Positions 1-5,053 of a stretch of 5,053 bases of DNA are shown here, one piece after another. The position numbers were made by a program, and so were the translations under genes. Each line of letters opens with the position of its first letter. Within the stretch, counting starts at the first letter, position 1. Source of the stretch: JAWLFY01 sp964462125. GTDB taxonomy: Bacteria; Planctomycetota; Planctomycetia; Pirellulales; Pirellulaceae. Below the pieces are notes generated by a model that saw nothing but the letters and a program-made list of their open reading frames with translations, made no database searches and was not told the DNA's origin. The stretch is from the NCBI GenBank assembly GCA_964462125.1, contig CAYWXT010000321.1:1-5053 (forward strand). Direction: 5' to 3'.

Positions 1-971
1 ATGGCAAACGCTCCGAGCAACAGCATCGGACGGGTCCCGATGTCGTCGCCGAAGAACAACTTTGATGTGAACACGATGCCCAACATCACACCGCCGACCG
101 CGCCGATGATCAGCCCCAACGAACCGAAAAAGTGTCCTGGCCGCATCCGGTACTTCATGAAAAACAGCACCGAGAGTAAATCGAGCACGACCCGGAAGGT
201 GCGCGAGATGCCGTATTTCGACTGCCCGTATTGACGGGCGTGATGCCGTACGTCGAGCTCGCCGATCCGGGCCGGATGGGTGACCAGGGCGACCCACGCC
301 GGTATGAACCGGTGCATTTCACCCATCAGCCGAGTCTGTCGGATCACCCGGCCCCGATAGACCTTCAAGCTGCAGCCGTAGTCGTGAATGCGGACTCCGG
401 TGACAGCGGCGATCAGGCGATTCGCGATCCAGGATGGGATCAGTCGCAGCCACAGACCGTCCCGTCGAGACCGGCGTCTGCCAACGACGAGGTCGAGTTG
501 TTGGGTTTCAAGATGCGCCACCAATCGAGGAATATCCGCCGGGTCGTTTTGGAGATCGCCGTCAAGGGTGGCAATCAATCGGCCCGACGCCGCTTCGATT
601 CCAGCCTGCATGGCCGCGGTTTGACCGAAGTTGCGGCCGAGTGAGATCACTTGGACCGCAAAGGGCAATTCCGCCGCTGCCGCCACCGCCCGTTGATACG
701 TTCCGTCCATGCTGCCGTCATCCACGAGCACGACCTCCGTTCGCCACGGGGCCGCCGGGAGCGATGCCACTGCGGAGTCCCCGAAGGCTCGATCGCGGTC
801 CGGCTCCGCGATGTCGACAACGCAGCCTTGGGGATCGCCTCGGCCGGGGCGCAAGGTCTCCGCGATGGCGCCCAGCAGGGGCGTCACCGAATCGGCTTCG
901 TTGAATAAGGGGACGACAATCGACAGGTCGAACAGATCCTCCGGCGGATCGTCGTCGTGAGTCAGGTTCAT
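1..971 (-). CDS. Family 2 glycosyltransferase, bacterial DPM1-like, membrane-anchored (3' end cut by window edge)
   Basis: Translating the minus strand from ATG at 971 gives 323 residues with no stop to the left edge. A GT-A fold of family GT2 is visible: SIVVPLFNE at 17-25 (first strand), LVDDGS at 82-87 (nucleotide-sugar binding), LGRNFGQ at 111-117, and LDGDLQNDP at 136-144 with the DxD metal ligands D137/D139. DYGCSLKVYR at 197-206, GEMHRFIPA at 217-225 and QYGQSKYGI at 247-255 complete the core. A hydrophobic helix follows at about 282-301, and a second starts near 315 where the window ends. Known relatives (GtrB, ArnC, DPM1-like) move a sugar from a nucleotide sugar to a polyprenyl phosphate at the cytoplasmic membrane for envelope glycans; the substrate here cannot be told. 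About 30 extra residues lie between PLFNE and VDDGS (roughly 41-76). The start at 971 is preferred because GAGGG lies 10 bases upstream; an in-frame ATG at 1025 would add 18 residues. The gene is divergent from gatA. Confidence 0.93.
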   Translation of the reverse strand, partial: MNLTHDDDPPEDLFDLSIVVPLFNEADSVTPLLGAIAETLRPGRGDPQGCVVDIAEPDRDRAFGDSAVASLPAAPWRTEVVLVDDGSMDGTYQRAVAAAAELPFAVQVISLGRNFGQTAAMQAGIEAASGRLIATLDGDLQNDPADIPRLVAHLETQQLDLVVGRRRSRRDGLWLRLIPSWIANRLIAAVTGVRIHDYGCSLKVYRGRVIRQTRLMGEMHRFIPAWVALVTHPARIGELDVRHHARQYGQSKYGISRTFRVVLDLLSVLFFMKYRMRPGHFFGSLGLIIGAVGGVMLGIVFTSKLFFGDDIGTRPMLLLGAFA

Positions 972-981
972 AAGGGACCGG

Positions 982-986
982 CCCTC
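982..986 (-). promoter_or_regulatory. Ribosome binding site deciding the glycosyltransferase start
   Basis: On the minus strand this reads GAGGG, followed by 10 bases and then ATG at 971. The competing in-frame ATG at 1025 is preceded by pyrimidine-mixed sequence with no purine-rich stretch. The site therefore favours the shorter protein, although the spacing is slightly long. Confidence 0.45.
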
Positions 987-995
987 GGGTGGTGA

Positions 996-1007
996 GCGAG
1001 CGCTCGC
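996..1007. repeat. Perfect 12-bp palindrome, GCGAGCGCTCGC
   Basis: Each half is the exact reverse complement of the other, and the symmetry stops at the flanking A/A. It lies 25 bases upstream of the preferred glycosyltransferase start, inside its probable 5' leader. It could be an operator for a dimeric regulator or a small hairpin near the ribosome site. It shares the CGAGC half with the palindrome at 1142-1153. No U-tract follows, so it is not a terminator. A chance occurrence in GC-rich DNA remains possible. Confidence 0.45.
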
Positions 1008-1059
1008 AACGATGTGGCGATCCATGCGGCGTAGTCGCAGGACGCCCGTTGCGTTCTCC

Positions 1060-1087
1060 CTGATAGATGATGGCCCCTGATAAACAA
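1060..1087 (-). promoter_or_regulatory. Candidate leftward promoter for the glycosyltransferase gene
   Basis: Read on the minus strand, TTGTTT (1082-1087) is followed by a 16-base spacer and TATCAG (1060-1065). These are partial matches to the sigma-70 -35 and -10 consensus. Transcription would begin about 80 bases before the ATG at 971. The heptamer CCTGATA occurs twice here (1059-1065 and 1077-1083). The call rests on weak hexamers alone, and planctomycete promoter consensus is not well defined. Confidence 0.25.
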
Positions 1088-1137
1088 TGGCGACCAGCGA
1101 CGTCCAGACGGATCGGTCGGCACCGGTTCCACACCCA

Positions 1138-1166
1138 TGGCCGAGCCGGCTCGATTCCGAGATAAT
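1138..1166 (+). promoter_or_regulatory. Candidate rightward promoter for the gatA-gatB-DUF62 cluster
   Basis: GATAAT at 1161-1166 is a five-of-six match to a -10 hexamer. It would place the transcription start near 1173, about 40 bases before the GTG start of gatA. The matching -35 position at 1138-1143 is TGGCCG, which is poor. The palindrome at 1142-1153 would fall in the spacer, a common place for a repressor site. Everything upstream to 971 is the divergent intergenic region, so a promoter must lie somewhere here, but this exact placement is tentative. Confidence 0.27.
1142..1153. repeat. Perfect 12-bp palindrome, CGAGCCGGCTCG
   Basis: The arms CGAGCC and GGCTCG are exact reverse complements. 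The palindrome sits just left of the -10-like GATAAT and 61 bases before gatA. Together with the palindrome at 996-1007 it gives two inverted CGAGC/GCTCG pairs in one divergent intergenic region, with 0 and 2 bases between half-sites. GCTCG also recurs singly at 1172-1176 and 1197-1201. It may be an operator, but the same pentamer is common in nearby coding sequence. Confidence 0.4.
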
Positions 1167-1213
1167 CTTGTGCTCGGCTGTTTACCTTTTTCCCGTGCTC
1201 GCGAGTCACGATC

Positions 1214-2704
1214 GTGGAAAACGTTAGCGAATGCCTTCGACTGCAGGCGGCAGGAGAAGTTTCTGCCGTGGACCTCGCTCGCCGAGCGATCGGGGCGATC
1301 GAGGCGACCGAGCCGCGCATCGGGGCGTTCACCCACGTGGAGGCAGCCGGCGCGATTTCCGCTGCCGAGCGGGTCGATGCGAAACGAGAACAGGGAGTGC
1401 CGCTGGGGCCGCTTGCCGGAATTCCGATCGCCGTCAAGGATGGGATCTGTACCGGTGACATGCCGACCACCTGCGCGTCCCGGATGCTCCGTGGCTTCAT
1501 CCCCCCCTACGACGCCAACGTGATCGAGCGGTTGCGGGCGGCCGATGCGGTGCTTGTCGGCAAGACGAACATGGACGAATTTGCCATGGGGGCCAGTACC
1601 GAAACGAGTGCGTTCGGGGTCACCCGCAATCCCTGGGCGCCCGATCGAACACCGGGGGGAAGCAGCGGCGGGGCGGCGGCCTGTGTCGCCGCAGGCAACG
1701 TCCCTTTAAGTCTCGGCAGCGACACCGGTGGCTCCATCCGCCAACCGGCTGCGTTCTGCGGCATCACCGGCTTGAAACCGACCTATGGCCGCGTCAGCCG
1801 CTATGGGCTGGTCGCCTTCGCCAGCAGTCTCGACCAGATCGGGCCGCTGGCGTGGTCGGTCGAGGACGCCGCCCGGTTGCTGCAGGTGATCGCGGGCTTC
1901 GACCCTCGTGATTCAACCTGCCTTGACCGGCCCACCCCGAACTATCTCGAGGAGATGGACCAGGCGGACGTGCGAGGCCGCAAGATCGGGGTCCTCCGCG
2001 ATGGACTGGAGCAGGACGGCGTCGCCGATTCGATCCGCCGCACCGTCGAGGAGGCGGTCACCGTCTTCGCCGATGCCGGCGCGAAAATCGTGGAGGTCCA
2101 ACTGCCCCACCGCCGCTATTGGGTTCCCACCTATTACGTGATCGCTCCCTGCGAGGCGAGCAGCAACCTCTCTCGCTATGACGGGGCCCACTATGGCCAC
2201 CGCGCCGAATCGATCGATCGGACCTCCGGCGACGGCCCGCTCGACTCAATGTACCGCCGCAGCCGCGAAGAGGGATTCGGCAGTGAAGTCAAACGCCGCA
2301 TCATGATCGGCACCTACGCCTTGAGCGCCGGCTATGTCGGCAAGTATTACAACCAGGCCTTGAAAGTTCGGCAGCTGATTCGCGCCGACTATGAAGCCGC
2401 GTTTAAGCAAGCCGATCTGTTGCTCGGCCCGGTCACCCCGACCCCAGCCTTTCCCCTCGGGGAAAAAGTCGACGATCCGATTCAGATGTACCTCTGCGAT
2501 CTGTTCACAGTCGGAGCCAATCTGGCGGGCGTACCGGCACTGTCACTGCCCGCCGGCCAGGATACCGATGGGCTGCCGCTCGCCGTGCAGCTGCAAGCAC
2601 CGGCACTGGAGGAAACTCGCCTGTTGACCGCCGGTCGCGTCTACCAGTCCCTGACCGATCATCACTGTCGGCGTCCAGCCGAAATCACGGGAGCCAACCG
2701 ATGA
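1214..2704 (+). CDS. gatA: Asp-tRNA(Asn)/Glu-tRNA(Gln) amidotransferase subunit A
   Basis: This is the glutaminase subunit of the cytoplasmic GatCAB complex. It releases ammonia from glutamine and channels it to GatB to amidate mischarged Glu-tRNA(Gln) and/or Asp-tRNA(Asn). The 496-residue protein is full length for the family. The amidase signature is intact: PIAVKDG with catalytic K75, GGSSGG at 148-153 with the cis-serine S150, and DTGGSIRQPA at 170-179 with nucleophile S174. The K-S-S spacing of 75 and 24 matches the well-studied S. aureus enzyme. GLKPTYGRVSRYGLVAFASSLDQIGP and, later, EVKRRIMIGTYALSAGY and NLAGVPALSLP are typical of GatA rather than other amidases. The start is GTG at 1214: an in-frame stop lies at 1163-1165, no earlier ATG/GTG/TTG is available, and the N-terminus already covers the usual helix. 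Only GCGAG at 1201-1205 resembles a ribosome site. The gene ends by overlapping gatB in ATGA. Confidence 0.97.
   Translation: MENVSECLRLQAAGEVSAVDLARRAIGAIEATEPRIGAFTHVEAAGAISAAERVDAKREQGVPLGPLAGIPIAVKDGICTGDMPTTCASRMLRGFIPPYDANVIERLRAADAVLVGKTNMDEFAMGASTETSAFGVTRNPWAPDRTPGGSSGGAAACVAAGNVPLSLGSDTGGSIRQPAAFCGITGLKPTYGRVSRYGLVAFASSLDQIGPLAWSVEDAARLLQVIAGFDPRDSTCLDRPTPNYLEEMDQADVRGRKIGVLRDGLEQDGVADSIRRTVEEAVTVFADAGAKIVEVQLPHRRYWVPTYYVIAPCEASSNLSRYDGAHYGHRAESIDRTSGDGPLDSMYRRSREEGFGSEVKRRIMIGTYALSAGYVGKYYNQALKVRQLIRADYEAAFKQADLLLGPVTPTPAFPLGEKVDDPIQMYLCDLFTVGANLAGVPALSLPAGQDTDGLPLAVQLQAPALEETRLLTAGRVYQSLTDHHCRRPAEITGANR
2689..2693 (+). promoter_or_regulatory. Ribosome binding site for gatB inside gatA
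   Basis: GGGAG lies within the last codons of gatA, 7 bases before the gatB ATG at 2701. With the ATGA overlap it supports the chosen start and suggests that ribosomes finishing gatA re-initiate on gatB, keeping the two subunits in balance. Confidence 0.6.
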
Positions 2705-4185
2705 GCCTTGGTGTCGCCGCCGACGCGGTCACGACGATCATTGGACTGGAGGTCCACGTTCAGCTCAAAACGGAGTCCAAACTGTTTTGCGGTTGTGCCA
2801 CCGATTTCGGGGCGCCGCCCAATACGCTGGTCTGTCCGGTTTGCCTCGGCATGCCCGGTGCCCTGCCGGTGATCAACCAGCGGGCCATCGAGTTGGCGGT
2901 CCGCACCGGATTGGCATTGAATTGCGACATCCCCCCGATGACCAAGTGGGACCGTAAACAATACTTCTATCCGGACCTTCCCAAAGGTTATCAGATCAGC
3001 CAGTTCGATCTGCCGATCTGCGCCGATGGTTATTTTGAGATCGGTGACCCGCAGAACGAAGGGGCGATGCGACATATCGGCATCATCCGCGCGCATTTGG
3101 AAGAAGATGCCGGAAAGAGCATGCATGACGAGGCGGCCGGTCAGGCCGATTCACGGATCGACCTGAATCGCTGCGGTACGCCACTGCTGGAGATCGTCAG
3201 TGAGCCTGACTTGCGAACCCCCGCCGAAGCGCGGGGCTACCTGACCGAACTCAAGTTGCTGTTGACCCACCTTGGTGTTTCCGACTGCGAGATGCAGGAG
3301 GGCAGCCTTCGCGTCGACGCGAACATCAACTTGCACCTGACCGTCGACAGTAAACGTGTCGCGACGCCGATCGCCGAAGTCAAGAACATGAACAGCTTCC
3401 GCGCGGTCGAGCGGGCGCTAGAGTTCGAAGTCCAGCGGCAATTGGCCCACTGGGAAGATTCCGGCCAGACGATCGATGATGTCCCCAAAACAACTCGAGG
3501 TTGGGACGACACCCACGAACAGACCTTCCTGCAACGCGAGAAAGAGCTCTCGGCCGACTATCGCTATTTCCCCGATCCCGACCTGTTGCCGGTCCGTTTG
3601 CCACTGGCCCGCATCGACGCGATCCGCGAAACGCTGGGCGAGTTGCCGGCGGAGATCCGTCAGCGGCTGGAGTCCCAGTACGACATCAAGCCGTACGACG
3701 CCGACGTGATCGTCAACCTGGGGCCGGAGACGATCAAGTACTTCGAGACGGTTGCCGGGAGATGCCAGGATGGTCGGCGAGCCAGCGCCTGGATCCAACA
3801 AGATGTGCTGCGAACGATCAAGGAACGCGAGCTGTCGATCGAAACGTTCCCGATCGACGCTGACAAACTGGGACAGCTTTTGCACAAGGTCGCCGTTGGC
3901 GAACTCGACAACGCCCGCGCCCGCGACGTGTTCACCCATCTGCTCGAGCACCACGTGACCGTCGATGAGGCGTGCGATGTGCTCGGAATCGAATCGATCG
4001 ACGAAGGCGAGATCGAGTCGCTCTGCCGTGAACTCCTGCAGGCGAACCCAAAAGCCGTGGAAGACGTCAAGGGAGGCAAGCCCCAGGCGATCGGTCCCTT
4101 GATCGGACAAGCCAATAAGAAAAACCCCAATGCCAATCCGCAGCAAGTCCGCCAAACCCTGCTCGAGCTGATTGAGGGGATGTAG
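2701..4185 (+). CDS. gatB: Asp-tRNA(Asn)/Glu-tRNA(Gln) amidotransferase subunit B
   Basis: This is the tRNA-binding kinase/amidase subunit of GatCAB. It phosphorylates the side chain of the mischarged amino acid with ATP and amidates it with ammonia from GatA. The 494 residues match the family length. Visible features are IIGLEVHVQLKT at 13-24, with the histidine H19 of the catalytic region; four zinc-type cysteines C30, C32, C45 and C48 in the CxC...CPVC pattern; and KQYFYPDLPKGYQISQ at 86-101. HLEEDAGK at 132-139 and the family signature DLNRCGTPLLEIVSEPD at 154-170 follow, then EVKNMNSFRA and DYRYFPDPDL at 286-295. After about 340 comes the helical GatB/YqeY-like tail that contacts tRNA, ending in PLIGQANKKNPNANPQQVRQ. 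All four cysteines are kept, so the zinc site is probably functional. The gene overlaps gatA by 4 bases and the next gene by 1 base. Confidence 0.98.
   Translation: MSLGVAADAVTTIIGLEVHVQLKTESKLFCGCATDFGAPPNTLVCPVCLGMPGALPVINQRAIELAVRTGLALNCDIPPMTKWDRKQYFYPDLPKGYQISQFDLPICADGYFEIGDPQNEGAMRHIGIIRAHLEEDAGKSMHDEAAGQADSRIDLNRCGTPLLEIVSEPDLRTPAEARGYLTELKLLLTHLGVSDCEMQEGSLRVDANINLHLTVDSKRVATPIAEVKNMNSFRAVERALEFEVQRQLAHWEDSGQTIDDVPKTTRGWDDTHEQTFLQREKELSADYRYFPDPDLLPVRLPLARIDAIRETLGELPAEIRQRLESQYDIKPYDADVIVNLGPETIKYFETVAGRCQDGRRASAWIQQDVLRTIKERELSIETFPIDADKLGQLLHKVAVGELDNARARDVFTHLLEHHVTVDEACDVLGIESIDEGEIESLCRELLQANPKAVEDVKGGKPQAIGPLIGQANKKNPNANPQQVRQTLLELIEGM
4174..4179 (+). promoter_or_regulatory. 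Ribosome binding site for the DUF62 gene inside gatB
   Basis: GAGGGG occupies the penultimate codons of gatB, 5 bases before the GTG at 4185. An in-frame stop at 4173-4175 means no earlier start is possible. The next internal ATG would delete the essential TDFG motif. The site therefore confirms a GTG start overlapping the gatB stop in TAGTG. Confidence 0.65.
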
Positions 4186-4937
4186 TGCCACCCCTGGTCT
4201 CCCTCACCACCGACTTCGGCGGCGACAGTCCCTACGTGGCCCAAATGAAAGGGGTGCTGCTCCGCCGACTGCCGGACGCCACGCTGGTCGACATCACACA
4301 TGCGGTGCCATCGCAAGATGTCATGGCAGCGGCCATCTCGTTGGCTGATACGCTGCCGTGGTTCCCAAGTCAGGCGGTCCACATCGGGGTGGTCGATCCC
4401 GGCGTGGGAACCGATCGTCGAATCCTCGCCGGCCGGCTTCGCGATGGTTGGTTCGTCGGACCGGACAACGGTCTGTTTTCATTGAGCGAAATCCGCGAGG
4501 CAGTGTCGCTGCAAAACCCCCAATACTGGCAGGCGAAGGTCAGCGACACCTTTCACGGTCGCGACATCATGGCCCCGGTCGCCGCCGCGATCGCCAGCGG
4601 GGTGCCACTGCAGCAGCTGGGCCCAGCAGTCCACGATTGGGCGGTGCTCTCCCTTCCCGAGCCGCGCCGGCAGGAGGAACAACTGCTGGGCCAGGTCATC
4701 CACGTCGACAGCTTCGGCAACCTGATCACGAACCTGAAGGAAACAGAGATCACGCCGGACGCTCACGTGACCATCGGCGGCGAAGCCATTCCCATGGTAC
4801 GCTGCTACGGCGAGGCAAGCGCCGGGGAGTTGGTGGCACTGATTGGTTCGGCCGGTCGGCTGGAGATCGCTGTTGTCAACGGCAGTGCCGAAGCCGCGAT
4901 CGGCGGTGACCGGTGCGTGACTGTTATCAATCGTTGA
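4185..4937 (+). CDS. S-adenosyl-L-methionine hydrolase (adenosine-forming), DUF62/SAM hydroxide adenosyltransferase family
   Basis: The family splits SAM into adenosine and L-methionine using an activated water, and is related to fluorinase and chlorinase. The 250-residue protein is of normal length. The N-terminal domain begins with LTTDFGGDSPYVAQMKG at 7-23 (D10 in the SAM pocket), then DITHAVPSQD at 36-45, HIGVVDPGVGTDRR at 66-79, FVGPDNGLFS at 90-99 and DTFHGRDIMAP at 121-131. The Asp-Arg-His set that marks hydrolases, and that halogenases lack, is present as D71, R78 and H124. The smaller C-terminal domain carries VDSFGNLITN at 174-183, which closes over the ligand. No signal peptide or membrane segment is seen, so the enzyme should be cytoplasmic. 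Its GTG start shares one base with the gatB stop and it is almost certainly co-transcribed with gatAB. Its physiological role (SAM/adenosine balance) is poorly understood in general. The hydrolase assignment is by family resemblance. Confidence 0.94.
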   Translation: MPPLVSLTTDFGGDSPYVAQMKGVLLRRLPDATLVDITHAVPSQDVMAAAISLADTLPWFPSQAVHIGVVDPGVGTDRRILAGRLRDGWFVGPDNGLFSLSEIREAVSLQNPQYWQAKVSDTFHGRDIMAPVAAAIASGVPLQQLGPAVHDWAVLSLPEPRRQEEQLLGQVIHVDSFGNLITNLKETEITPDAHVTIGGEAIPMVRCYGEASAGELVALIGSAGRLEIAVVNGSAEAAIGGDRCVTVINR

Positions 4938-4963
4938 AACGGCGGTTGCATCCCCGCTGCAGC

Positions 4964-5053
4964 ATGAACCCCCCGCACTGGATCATCATTCAGGGTGTCG
5001 TTGACCATACGATCATCGCCGGCGATGACGAGATGGATATTCGCATCACGGCG
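4964..5053 (+). CDS. Start of an unrecognised protein (3' end cut by window edge)
   Basis: From ATG at 4964 the frame stays open for 30 codons to the right edge; the other two forward frames close within about 65 bases of the DUF62 stop. The visible residues begin MNPPHWIIIQGVVDHTIIAG and continue with an acidic stretch, then IRITA. Codon third positions are mostly G or C, as in the neighbouring genes. The gene would begin 26 bases after the DUF62 stop on the same strand, so it may be a fourth operon member. No Shine-Dalgarno sequence precedes the ATG. In-frame TTG codons at 4946 and 4934 are alternative starts; the first has GGCGG directly before it and the second overlaps the DUF62 stop as TTGA. 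I do not recognise the family, and 30 residues are too few for a function. Confidence 0.5.
   Translation, partial: MNPPHWIIIQGVVDHTIIAGDDEMDIRITA

Noticed and set aside
231..960. Several plus-strand open frames of 78-156 codons at the left side
   Set aside because: All are antisense to the glycosyltransferase, whose conserved motifs read continuously on the minus strand. Their residue content is typical of out-of-frame GC-rich DNA.
1170..1201. Direct repeat GTGCTCG at 1170-1176 and 1195-1201
   Set aside because: It is only 7 bases long with two copies 25 bases apart. It is too short to call a repeat element and is mentioned only as part of the CGAGC/GCTCG observation.
718..1500. Minus-strand open frame of 260 codons spanning the intergenic region
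   Set aside because: It overlaps the glycosyltransferase in another frame of the same strand and the start of gatA antisense. Its composition (Arg, Ser, Pro) and lack of motifs mark it as a shadow.
1214..2704. Alternative identity as a general amidase rather than GatA
   Set aside because: GatA-specific segments (GLKPTYGRVSRYG, EVKRRIMIGTYALSAGY) and direct overlap with gatB make GatA far more likely.
3418..4191. Long minus-strand open frame of 257 codons opposite gatB
   Set aside because: It lies wholly antisense to a full-length, motif-complete gatB. It is low in recognisable domains and is the expected by-product of GC-rich codon usage.
4941..4958. Possible hairpin after the DUF62 stop (GCGG...CCGC)
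   Set aside because: The stem is only 4 base pairs with no following T-run, so it is not supportable as a terminator.

Overview
The window is GC-rich bacterial DNA, roughly 60% GC by eye, with strong G/C preference at codon third positions. Gene content, GTG starts and protein style suggest a planctomycete of the Pirellulales/Rhodopirellula type. That placement comes from general resemblance and is only moderately secure. The coding genes are intact housekeeping or cell-envelope genes, and I see no insertion sequence, phage gene, CRISPR array, tRNA or rRNA.

Layout. On the minus strand from 971 to the left edge is a family 2 glycosyltransferase of the bacterial DPM1-like type, cut off by the window edge within its C-terminal membrane region. 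A 242-base divergent intergenic region (972-1213) separates it from a rightward gene cluster. This gap holds two perfect 12-bp palindromes and weak promoter-like hexamers facing both ways. The rightward cluster is gatA (1214-2704), gatB (2701-4185) and a SAM hydrolase (adenosine-forming) of the DUF62 family (4185-4937). A fourth reading frame opens at about 4964 and runs off the right edge.

The three complete genes are very tightly packed. gatA and gatB share ATGA (4-base overlap), and gatB and the DUF62 gene share one base in TAGTG. Good Shine-Dalgarno sequences lie inside the upstream gene at both junctions, so co-transcription and translational coupling are very likely. GatA and GatB are two of the three subunits of the tRNA-dependent amidotransferase that converts misacylated Glu-tRNA(Gln) and/or Asp-tRNA(Asn) to the correct aminoacyl-tRNA. 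The small third subunit, gatC, often lies directly upstream of gatA but is absent here. The DUF62 enzyme hydrolyses S-adenosylmethionine to adenosine and methionine, and it has no obvious mechanistic link to tRNA amidation.

I did not find a convincing undescribed system. The items most worth checking are the unlinked gatC, the coupling of a SAM hydrolase to gatAB, a roughly 30-residue insertion in the glycosyltransferase catalytic domain, and the paired palindromes between the divergent genes.
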